A stretch of DNA of 64,000 bases from Chryseosolibacter histidinae (lineage in GTDB: Bacteria > Bacteroidota > Bacteroidia > Cytophagales > Cyclobacteriaceae), in contig NZ_JAHESF010000022.1 in the NCBI RefSeq assembly GCF_018598225.1, positions 1 through 64,000 on the forward strand, in the 5' to 3' direction. Every line of letters starts with the position of its first letter. Position 1 is the stretch's first letter. The translations under genes and the position numbers were made by a program. Below are positions 31,411 to 40,800 of this stretch, piece after piece. The notes beneath the pieces were generated by a model. The model ran no database searches. It worked only from the letters and a program-made list of their open reading frames with translations, and was not told the origin of the DNA.

Positions 31411-34400
31411 TTACCGGTTGGCGGGACGTTCGTAGAGGCTGTTCACATTCTCGGAGATGGTTTTCACTCCTTTTTCTGTTTCTTTTTTCACCAGGTAGAG
31501 ATTGCCTTCGGCGTCGTAGAAATAGAACGATGCAAAGTTCTCTTCGTCGAGTATGGCCTGCAGCCTGTAATCTTTGAGGTTGTACACGTAGCTCTTCATG
31601 TTCCCTTTCTCGGGGTGCAGTCGCAGGTCGTCATACCATGCGGTGCGCGCTACGCCTCCCGTGGTTGCGGGCCTGAACATCAGCTCGAGCGTGGCGCCTT
31701 TTTCACCCGAATAAGTGAAGGTACCTTTGAGCTGCTGCCAGCCTTCGATAACAGGCCCGGAGGGCTCGAAAGGGAACCGCGACTTCTCGAGGCCCTGCTT
31801 GTTGCGTACCACCACGTCTATCCCGATGATGTCGGCGAGCTCGGGCTTGGGAACGCTCGGATTGCCTACGGAAACCCATGCGCTGATCAGGTAGTTCTTT
31901 CCGGAATCGAGCTGCAGCAGGTTCTGCTTGAATGTTTTCTCCGTACTGATCTTCAGGCTGTGGGTACCTGAGTGAGCAAACGCAGGGTCGATGTCAGGGC
32001 TGATAACGGGAAGGATCTCATTGGTAACTTTCATACGGCCCTTCCACAAGCCGCGGTGGGGCGCTTCTTTCAGCACCACCACAGACCAATCAGGATTAGG
32101 TCCATAGGCGAGCTTGCACACGATCTCGTTGTTCTGCGTATAGTTGTAGCGGAACGGGAAGAACGGGAAGTGCAGGAAGCCATAAGCCGACACATCCACC
32201 TGCACAACCTGGTCAAGATCCTTCAGGCTCGCTTCCACCACGGCGATGTTGCCATGGGCGCTCCGGATGTTGTAGAGGTAGTAGCTGGGAAGAGGCTGGT
32301 TACCAAAGATCCAGTTGCCGGAAGATTTGTCGTCCAGGTACTCGAAGCTGGTGAACGCCATTTCCGCATTGCGCATGTTGACACCGTTGGCTGACGGCAG
32401 GTGACCACCATAGTCATACAAGGCTGAGGAGTATATGCCGAGCACGTCACGGTTCTCCAGCTCGTAGCTGTAAGGACTGTACTGGGTCATGGAATTGGCC
32501 TTGACCCATCCGGGGATGGCTTCGAGGTCAGCATATTGCCAGTTGAACTGATCCATGGTGAACGTACCGTCAGTGGCCACGTTCACCGGCTCCGATGCTT
32601 TGCGCGCCGTCTCGTATACAAATGCGCCGTCGTTGCGCCAGACGCCCAGTGTTCCGTTCAGGAAGCTGTGCTTCTCATCCACGGTGGGATCGATGTGCTG
32701 CGTAGGCCACGAATCAGAGAACGTGGAAGCGCTCACCTGAAGCACCTGCTTCTTGATATCCGTGAGCACCTCTATGGTAGTGTCTTTCCAGATGGCATCT
32801 TCAGGGGTCACTACCAACTGGATCTGCCTCGACTGGGAGCCGCTGCAACCGCCGCAGTTGAAGTTTACGTTAACGGAGATGTTATACGTTCCTGCCGCGC
32901 CAAACGAATGGAAAGGCATCGCTTCTCTCGAGGTTCCGCCATCGCCAAAGCTCCATGCGTAAGAGGTGATCATACAGTCGCCCACCTGGCCTGTGGAAGC
33001 GGTGAACTGGTAAGCGCAGATATAACGCTTGTGTGTAATGGCCAGGGTTGTCAGGCCCGTGACGGGAACTGACAGCTCATCCAGCGCCGAAGTGACCTGC
33101 ATGTTACAGGCCGCATTCGCATCCGCACAATGACCGTCTGCCGTGATATAGGTTCTGGCCGTAAACATAACGCTGGTGGTGCCGGACGGTGTCTGGCTGA
33201 GGAAGGTGCGGAAGGTGAGCACATCTGACGAATCGGGCGCGAGATAACCCGCGGGCAATGTCCAGCGAAGCCTCACGCGGTTGTTCTCCGTGGTTACTAC
33301 AGGTGCCGGCAGATCACCTGACTCCACCATCTCTTTGAACTGGGTGCCGGGCGGAAGTGTTACCTCCAGCTGATTGAGTCGTGTATTGATGCTACCGATG
33401 TTCCTGATGCGCAGCTGCATATCGTTATCGCTGTTGCAGGTCAGGGCCTGGGGCGCGGTGAGCTTCAATTCAAGGGAATCGAGATCTTCGGCAGAGATCC
33501 CGTTGAGCTTGATCTTGCGCTGGTCAACCGTCTCCATGTAGTCGCCGCAGTTGGTGTAACCATTCACGGTGTATTTGATGGGCAATCCGGGATCAAAACC
33601 GCAGCTGGTGGTGAGGCTGAAAGAAAGCCTGATCTTGTTGTCGTTGGTGTAAATGCCCGGGAGGTTACCGCCAACGATGCGGGAGATATCGATGCCTGTT
33701 CTGCCATCCTGCTGACGGATCGCATCGGCAGGGATAGGCGCAGCGTTGGCGTTGAAGGGATAATTGAACTGCGGAACGGTGGCGGCATCGAATGATACGG
33801 AAGGCGGAAGCTGCACCCATACCATCAGCTGTTTCATATCGCCGAACTTGGTGCTGGCCAGGTCGATCTCGAAAGGTGTGGCCACGCAGAGGTCAACTTC
33901 TTCGGGACCATTCTTGCGCACCTGCCACTGCAGGTCTGCTGTCTTGTACTTGATGCTCATGGTCTCGGCCATCACAAACCCTTCGCACGACGCCTTGCGG
34001 TCAACGATGGAGCCCGTGTAACCAGACACGTCAGGGTACGTATTGTAGTCCCAGCTGGTAAACACGTTCACATCCTGGAGGCGATCGTCTTCACAGTTCT
34101 GGTAAGTGGCCACCACTTTCAACGTGACACACGAGGTAAGATCGATGGTTCCAAGCCTCACCATCATATACCTGCCTTTGGGGTGAGCGGCATCGCGCGG
34201 ACCGTAGTAGGAAATATCCGTTTCAGGGATCGCGTTGTTGTTATGGTCCAGTACCTGCTGAAGCACCGTGCTGTTGTCATCGCCCTTCAGCTCGAAGGCT
34301 ACCCATGTGTTGAGCGAATTCCGGCGGTCCACGCTGTTGGGGTTACAAAGCTGCACGGGCCAGGTGACCTTGTCGCTGTATCCCTCCTGAACGCTGTTCG

Positions 34401-37400
34401 CGGTAAGCTGCAGGTTTGGGCGCCGGTAATTATAGATATCTGCATCGAGGCGCGTTACCCCACTCATCTGGTGATTGGCAGCAACCGGCAGGTGAGCATT
34501 GCTGGCCAGTATATAGTCGTTGCTATGTCCCAGCCGGCGATCATAGAAGGTAGTGACAGGAACAAAAAGATTGTTTGGATTTGTACAGTCTATCTTGACC
34601 GATGCCAGGAAATACGTGTAGTTATAATTGATCACCGGCAGATCATTATTGCGCGCTATGATAATGGTACGCTTGTCTGGCGAGAAAGTGGCGCCCGTAA
34701 AGGTGAAGACGTTGCCATTGCCCGGCGTGCCGATGCTGAACTGCACCGGTTTGGTGTCATCGAAGATGTAACCTTTCGGCAGCGTGATGGTTTGTCTCTC
34801 AGGATAGAACATGGGTCTGAACTCATTGGGGAAATCCTGGATCCCATAGTTGTAGTTATCGTTACCTCCTTCAAACCTGAAATAGCTGATGGCCATCTGG
34901 TCTTTTTCGGTGAGCGTAAAGCTTACGTTCTGGCTTGTATACGAAGGGCGCAGCAGCAAAAAGTCGTCGCCGAAACCAAGACAGTTGGTAGGGTTACCAT
35001 TGATGCGGGTGTAGAATTGTCCCCTGAAATCCACCAATGGATATTCACCACGTACAACGCCATCCAGCGCATCTACGTTGTATTTGACCTTCAGCTCGAA
35101 CACTCCGCCTGAGGTCAGCTGTGCAGGCAGGCCGCCCGTACCCAGCGGCACGTTGAACGTATATTTGAAAGTTGAATCCACAATGACTTTCGACATTTCG
35201 CTGGCAGGAATATTGTAAGCCGTGTTGCCCAGCACGAACGAAGCAGATACAAAGTGCAGCACTTCCCTGTTGATAGGCGCGGTATATTTGATCTCCGCCG
35301 AGAGATTGTTTGCTGTTCCACCAGCCACCCGTCCCTGCACAGTTACTTCCATATCGTCTTTCGGATAGGCTGCGTCGAGGCGTTGCTGCGCAGGATCGCG
35401 TTTTACGATCGGTGGATTGGCTCCGTAAAGCGTGCCGTAGCGATGGAAGTAGAACGAGGGTTGTACCCAGCCCAGCGTTGTACGTTCTGCTGTGAAGAGC
35501 GTGGTCTCAACAGAAGAACAGGTGCCGCAATGCAGGTACATTTCTTTCGACGCTGAAGCTACTTTGAAGAAGCTAGCGCAATTTTTATCGAAATAATACA
35601 ACATGTCCACCGTGATGTCATCCACCAGCACACCGGGGGCAGCCTCCGCACAATTCAGCTCGAATTCGAAATCGATATTTAAGAATTGGGGCTGCTGGTA
35701 AAACGGATCCACGATGGTGTACGTATTGCCGGCCTTCGTAAAGGACAGGTCCTTGTTGTTCCACCGGGCTGCTCTCAGTGCCACGCCCTGGGGCACCCCT
35801 ACATTGACTTTGAACACAGCATCCTGGGTTTTGAGAAGACTCGAGTAATTGTACTCCTTCAGTTCAAAACGAACTGTTTCACGTTTGCCGTTGGTGAGGT
35901 CAGAAGCATTCAACAGCTTCTGCGACAGTGTGCGAAAACCTATACCATACGAAGGGATACCAATACCGGTCTGTTGCCCCGACCATTTCTGGTAGTAGAG
36001 GTTGGCATTGAAGCCATAGTTCAGATTGTATTCATTGGGCAGATCAAGTGATGAAAGCAATACTCCTGTATATGTTACCGTGCTGCCTACCGGGAAGTCG
36101 TCATAAAATCCATCTTCATCAACATCGTCCAACCCGCCCGCGCCGTCCGGGTCGTAGGTGAAACGATCCTTGAAATTAAAACTAAACCGTTTCTGGTAGG
36201 TTGTTGGCCAGCCGGGATTGTCGTAAACAAACTCCGAATAGCTCAACAGACTTCCGATGGGTACCAGCGTGCCATTGGAATGATTGATGTAAAAGTTATG
36301 GTTGTCGGTAGTTTTCGGTGAACTCTGATAGATGAAGAATTCAACGTTGAAACCTGCGTCTTTAGAAGCGGGTGTATTACCGGATCCGTCGTTTGCAAAG
36401 CTCCAGCGGACAGTACCCGGATCGTTGCAAAAATCAGTACGGGTAAGCACTTGTGTGTTGATCCTCGGTAGGGACGGCTCTCCGCCAATCGCCTCGATGT
36501 AGGCCGTGAACTGGGCCTGGCGGTCGTCAGCATTACACACCGCTGCAAGGCATCCCCATTGTGCCGTATAAATGGTCTCGATAGCACCTTTGCTGGTGTT
36601 GGCTTTCACATAGTCTACCAGTTGCAGCACTTCATTCTCGTCCAGGAAGGCATCACCGTTGCCGGTGCCTGAAAAATTGGTGATCGTATATTTTTTACCC
36701 AGCGTGGGGTGATTGATGGTGGATGTGATCACCTGGTTACCCGAAGCAGTGACCAGCTCAAGCTTGTCTACTGTCAGCTCGATATCAGACTTCAGGTAAA
36801 AATCGAGGCTGCTCAGTCTTCCCAGTCCCGAGTTCTTGACACCGATATGCCGGCTCACCGTCTTGGTGATGAAGGGCACAGCCTGGTTCTTTTCGTTCTC
36901 GGGAATGAACAGCTCCAGCTCAGGATAAAGCACGCTGTAAGATTCAGATCCATTAGGCTCCGGAAGCTCTTTCTCTCCGCCCAAATTATACTTCACCAGT
37001 GTCTCATTGTTCACCAGGTTTGATGTTGAACCGGTAGCCCGCAAAGTTTCGATCAGACCGCAGTTGGCTTTGGCCTGAAAGCGTACTGTTTTAGGCTCTG
37101 CATCCGGGAGGCTGCCCACCGTGAAGTAAAGGTTTGCATGATCGATCGGCAAAACCTCGCTCATATTCTGTGCCGATCCGGCCACGTATACCATACCCTC
37201 GGGCATGCGCGGATAGAGTCTCACGTTTGTTATGGGACTGCCCGATGTATTGCGGATGATCACCGTGAACTCGAGCGCGTTGCCGCAGACCACCACAGAA
37301 CCCGCCGACCGTGTATCGATCTCGAGATCAGGTGTTGTCTGTGCGTTGGCAACCCCTGCTATAAGCGCAAATGCCAGCAAGAAGGCGGATTTGATATTTT

Positions 37401-37413
37401 TCAATACCATCAT
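31411..37413 (-). CDS. Large secreted surface protein with DUF11/CARDB-like and PKD domains and an SpvB-type C-terminal module
   Basis: 2000 aa from the MMVLKNIK start at 37413, which gives a clear signal peptide (AFLLAFALIAGVANAQ); the frame is open ten codons further. Residues about 25-130 form a DUF11/CARDB-like domain (CGNALEFTVIIRNTSGSPITNVRLYPRMPEGM). Many beta-sandwich domains follow, including a late DUF11-like one (LRIRNIGSINTRLNQLEVTLPPGTQF) and a PKD domain near residue 1500 (SYAWSFGDGGT, then FGAAGTYNISVNV). The last 380 residues differ: a carbohydrate-binding-like sandwich (AHSGTHSLKIST, YLISAWVSVG, WYDDLRLHPEKGNMKSYVYN) and a YD-like end (FASFYFYDAEGNLYLVKKETEKG). The same ending occurs on the 1191-aa protein at 51579. 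It is probably the missing C-terminal half of the neighbouring SpvB-like protein, moved to a separate chain. Confidence 0.85.
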   Translation of the reverse strand: MMVLKNIKSAFLLAFALIAGVANAQTTPDLEIDTRSAGSVVVCGNALEFTVIIRNTSGSPITNVRLYPRMPEGMVYVAGSAQNMSEVLPIDHANLYFTVGSLPDAEPKTVRFQAKANCGLIETLRATGSTSNLVNNETLVKYNLGGEKELPEPNGSESYSVLYPELELFIPENEKNQAVPFITKTVSRHIGVKNSGLGRLSSLDFYLKSDIELTVDKLELVTASGNQVITSTINHPTLGKKYTITNFSGTGNGDAFLDENEVLQLVDYVKANTSKGAIETIYTAQWGCLAAVCNADDRQAQFTAYIEAIGGEPSLPRINTQVLTRTDFCNDPGTVRWSFANDGSGNTPASKDAGFNVEFFIYQSSPKTTDNHNFYINHSNGTLVPIGSLLSYSEFVYDNPGWPTTYQKRFSFNFKDRFTYDPDGAGGLDDVDEDGFYDDFPVGSTVTYTGVLLSSLDLPNEYNLNYGFNANLYYQKWSGQQTGIGIPSYGIGFRTLSQKLLNASDLTNGKRETVRFELKEYNYSSLLKTQDAVFKVNVGVPQGVALRAARWNNKDLSFTKAGNTYTIVDPFYQQPQFLNIDFEFELNCAEAAPGVLVDDITVDMLYYFDKNCASFFKVASASKEMYLHCGTCSSVETTLFTAERTTLGWVQPSFYFHRYGTLYGANPPIVKRDPAQQRLDAAYPKDDMEVTVQGRVAGGTANNLSAEIKYTAPINREVLHFVSASFVLGNTAYNIPASEMSKVIVDSTFKYTFNVPLGTGGLPAQLTSGGVFELKVKYNVDALDGVVRGEYPLVDFRGQFYTRINGNPTNCLGFGDDFLLLRPSYTSQNVSFTLTEKDQMAISYFRFEGGNDNYNYGIQDFPNEFRPMFYPERQTITLPKGYIFDDTKPVQFSIGTPGNGNVFTFTGATFSPDKRTIIIARNNDLPVINYNYTYFLASVKIDCTNPNNLFVPVTTFYDRRLGHSNDYILASNAHLPVAANHQMSGVTRLDADIYNYRRPNLQLTANSVQEGYSDKVTWPVQLCNPNSVDRRNSLNTWVAFELKGDDNSTVLQQVLDHNNNAIPETDISYYGPRDAAHPKGRYMMVRLGTIDLTSCVTLKVVATYQNCEDDRLQDVNVFTSWDYNTYPDVSGYTGSIVDRKASCEGFVMAETMSIKYKTADLQWQVRKNGPEEVDLCVATPFEIDLASTKFGDMKQLMVWVQLPPSVSFDAATVPQFNYPFNANAAPIPADAIRQQDGRTGIDISRIVGGNLPGIYTNDNKIRLSFSLTTSCGFDPGLPIKYTVNGYTNCGDYMETVDQRKIKLNGISAEDLDSLELKLTAPQALTCNSDNDMQLRIRNIGSINTRLNQLEVTLPPGTQFKEMVESGDLPAPVVTTENNRVRLRWTLPAGYLAPDSSDVLTFRTFLSQTPSGTTSVMFTARTYITADGHCADANAACNMQVTSALDELSVPVTGLTTLAITHKRYICAYQFTASTGQVGDCMITSYAWSFGDGGTSREAMPFHSFGAAGTYNISVNVNFNCGGCSGSQSRQIQLVVTPEDAIWKDTTIEVLTDIKKQVLQVSASTFSDSWPTQHIDPTVDEKHSFLNGTLGVWRNDGAFVYETARKASEPVNVATDGTFTMDQFNWQYADLEAIPGWVKANSMTQYSPYSYELENRDVLGIYSSALYDYGGHLPSANGVNMRNAEMAFTSFEYLDDKSSGNWIFGNQPLPSYYLYNIRSAHGNIAVVEASLKDLDQVVQVDVSAYGFLHFPFFPFRYNYTQNNEIVCKLAYGPNPDWSVVVLKEAPHRGLWKGRMKVTNEILPVISPDIDPAFAHSGTHSLKISTEKTFKQNLLQLDSGKNYLISAWVSVGNPSVPKPELADIIGIDVVVRNKQGLEKSRFPFEPSGPVIEGWQQLKGTFTYSGEKGATLELMFRPATTGGVARTAWYDDLRLHPEKGNMKSYVYNLKDYRLQAILDEENFASFYFYDAEGNLYLVKKETEKGVKTISENVNSLYERPANR

Positions 37414-37426
37414 GGGTGCAGAGAGG

Positions 37427-37846
37427 TTATTTGGACTGATCATACACTAATGAATTAGTGGTCTTGTTTGACTTGTCGTAGGCCTTGATCGTGAGCGTAT
37501 AGTAGAGCGCTTTCATCTGATCGTGCGCGGGCTGAAAAAAACTGATGCGTTGCCCTTCGAACGGCACTGCATACTTGTCGAAGACCAGCTCTACCTTGTT
37601 CTGTTTCTGCACCACAGGATACAGGTTCACAACCACACCCCCCGTGCTGCCATCCTGCACAGCGACCTCCAGCCGGCTCAGGCTCGCGGGATCACTGACC
37701 GTCATCTCTATCATGAAGCTGTTCTTTTCTGCTGCGGCGTCGATCACCGGCGTTGCTCTCAGATCCGACAAAATAACCGGGGAGTTTTGAGCGAGGGCCG
37801 CTGCCGAAATAAACAACAGGAGGGCCGCAAGGTGTATCTTCTTCAT
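37427..37846 (-). CDS. Small secreted protein of unknown function
   Basis: 139 aa, unrecognised. The signal peptide is MKKIHLAALLLFISAAALAQ. The mature 119 residues look like one beta-sandwich domain: VILSDLRATPVIDAAAEKNSFMIEMTVSDPASLSRLEVAVQ, a GSTGGVVVNLYPV strand, and YYTLTIKAYDKSNKTTNSLVYDQSK at the end, which resembles an Ig-like or fibronectin-like fold. It lies between the SpvB-like shell gene (20 bp upstream) and the 2000-aa surface protein gene (13 bp downstream) and is part of the same transcript. A stabilising or linking role between the two large proteins is possible but not shown by the sequence. Confidence 0.8.
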   Translation of the reverse strand: MKKIHLAALLLFISAAALAQNSPVILSDLRATPVIDAAAEKNSFMIEMTVSDPASLSRLEVAVQDGSTGGVVVNLYPVVQKQNKVELVFDKYAVPFEGQRISFFQPAHDQMKALYYTLTIKAYDKSNKTTNSLVYDQSK

Positions 37847-37866
37847 GGGGGTCTGAGGTTTCTTTT

Positions 37867-40800
37867 TTATTGAGGGATGGTGATCGTTTTAGGGTGTGTA
37901 ACAGGATCTCCTGGCTTCGAAGGATCTTCCAGCGCTGTGACGGTGCCTGCCATCACGCTGAGCTGGTTCCTGTAACCGGAACGCACGATCATGCAGCGGT
38001 ATTCGGTTTCCGTCAGGGCCACTTCACTGTACAACACATGGCGTCCATTGAGCTCGCCGGTATATACGACGCTGGCGATCGGTTTTGCCATTTTACCATC
38101 TTTGCCGTAGACCAGCAGCTCGTCACCCGGGATCAGCTTAGGCGCCGCAGCCGAGTTGAACTGATATAACGTATTCTTATAAGTGTCTTTCTGAACGCCG
38201 CTCACCGAGAACCTGAAGCCGATGTTCTGATAGGCCGCGCCCATTCCCTGGTACTGGGTATACGCCGGGATGGAGTAGCTGTAGACGGCTTTGTTAAAGT
38301 TGTTGTTCACCGACGTAAGCACCGGCGCGCCCGTGAGCTTATCCCACTTGATGTTATCGGTCTTCACCAACGAGCCGCCATCGTAAGCTTCTGTGCTTTC
38401 GAGAATGCCGGTCTTGAAGATCACCTTGTTGGTAGCGGCCGAACGCAAGTGACTTGTGCTCTTGGTAATGGACGGCCATGGCACCGGCACCACGATCATC
38501 CCGATGAACACGAAGAGGAACTCGTTGTTGTAACGCACGCCGCCCGTCCATGCCTTGTCTTCGTACTCACGCATATCGGCAAAGAACTCGTTCTCCTGCC
38601 CTACTGTGAATTTCGGCATCGATGCCGACCGCTCCTGCGGCTTGAGCAGGCTCAGCGTTCCGTCTGGATTCTGCTTGAACTGGTTGAGCAGTGTGAACAC
38701 CTTTTCCTTTTCATAGATCTTTGGTTCGCAGGCATAATTGTATTTCACCCATGAGATCGGCTCCGGCTCGATCTGGCCCTGCCGGTCCTGGCGATAGTTG
38801 CTCACCTTCTTCGGCTTGCCGTGCATGTCGTTGGTCACGATGCTATATCCCTGGCTTGTGGTGAGCTTCATGATGTTGATGCTTCCGATGAACGGGATCA
38901 TCAGCGGCAGCTTGTAAGCTTTGTTGGCCTTTTCGGTTTCATCGGTTATCACCGGAAAATCTTTGGCAGTGTAGAACTCGTGCACGGTCATGCCCGAAGT
39001 ACCGTAGGTGATGCCGGGCCCTTTCGGGAACAGCGTGGCGTTCTCTCCTTCCAGCTCGATGTTCTTTACTTTTTTGCCTGCAAGGCTCGCCGCCGCGAGG
39101 CTGGTCACGGTAACTTTCGAATAGCCAACCTGCGGGCCGGGATAATAAGTTTCGTTGATCGGGTATTCAAAGAAGAGGTTGTTATCGGTACGCAGCGGCA
39201 CCGACTGGGTATACTTCTTGGCATAGCGCAGCGGGTTTTCGTCGCCACCCACCAAGGGCTCATAGGCAGCCACACCACTGCTGATCTCCTTGCCCTGTTC
39301 TACCGTGCGGTATTCATAGACCTGGCCATAGATGCCTTCCTTGTCTTTGCTCCACTGATCTTTCATGGTGATCTGCCGCACCCGGAGGCCGCCGCCATAC
39401 TTGATCTTGTCTACCGAGTTGAGACGGATCCATGATCTGCCCGCGGTCACTTCCCTGCCCCATTTCCTGCCTTCACAGAAATTGTAATAGCCACCGAACA
39501 TCTTCCTGATATCGGCGATGATGCCGCTCATGCCCTGGATCTGCCTCACACGGTCTTTGGCATTGTCGGTCTGCCGCAGCTTGTTACCGGCATTGGCGAT
39601 CTCAGGCTGATTGGTGCGCAGGTGCTGCCATACACGCATGGAGAACGGGTGGTAGTTCTTTTCTTTCTGCACGAAGAATGAACCATAATGGAACCTCGTG
39701 GAGTCAGGGTGCTTCTTCTCAAGGCGCATGGGACTGCCCGTGGGGTCGTCAAATTTGATATCCGCATATCCGCAGATGTACTCATGGAAATCCTCGCTCG
39801 GACTGCGTAGATTGATGTTGAGCTTGAAGTAAACCTGCCCGCGCTGCTGATCCAGATATTTCAGTACTTCAGCCCTTTGATCAAGGCCGGGCACATCCTT
39901 GATCGGCTTCTCCAGCTTGAACCTGATCTTTGTGTTGTCGGTAAGCTCGTAGTCATACACTGCCGTTGCGCCGGGGTCGCCTGACATATAGGGGTTCACC
40001 AGCTCCGTCATCTGCATCGCCTGCTTGTGCTGCACATAGGCGTAATCGTCGCTTTCGTAGTCTACGATGATCTTTCCTCCCGAAGGCAGCTCGATCTCCG
40101 TGAGACTCCAGGCTGCCGCATTTCGGTGGATCTCTTCTTCCTTCTCTGCACGCTGCTCGGAATACGGAGCGTCATGGTTGTAAAGACGGTCCGTGCCCGG
40201 ATAAGGTTTATAACCTCCCCACCGGTCGTAGGCATCGATATCGTAATTCGGATTGTTGTCGTGATACTTGAAAACATACGGGTTAAGCGAACCCCGCGCG
40301 CTGGTACCATATTCGAACCAGAGTCGCTTCAGGGTGAGCTTGCCAGCATTCTGCACGATGCTGTTCTCAACGTTTTTGCAAAGCGATGAGTCGTAATCGA
40401 AACGTACGGTCTTGATCGGGTTGCCGATGCCGGCAGAACGTGTGTGCAGTTTGATCCGCGTAAGCTTATGCTGTGCCTTGCCTATATGATCGTTAAGATT
40501 GTCATCTTGCAGCTTCATACCCGCACCGCGGGCATCGTCTCTTTCTTCGGTCTCAAAAACCGCGATGTGCGATTTGGTCTCAGCCTGCGCTAGGTACCAG
40601 ATCTCTTTCTCACCGTAAACGAAGCTGCCCCTGTCGTCGCGCGGGTCGGTCTTCCAACCTTCCTGGTAGTGTGCTTTTGTAAAAGGGTCGCGCCACTTAT
40701 AACTATCGCCGCTCTGTGCGATCCTTTTGTAAGTGAACTTTACCCAGTAACCGAGATCTTTTTCACTGACGCCGTTTCCATCCACATCCACATAGTCGGG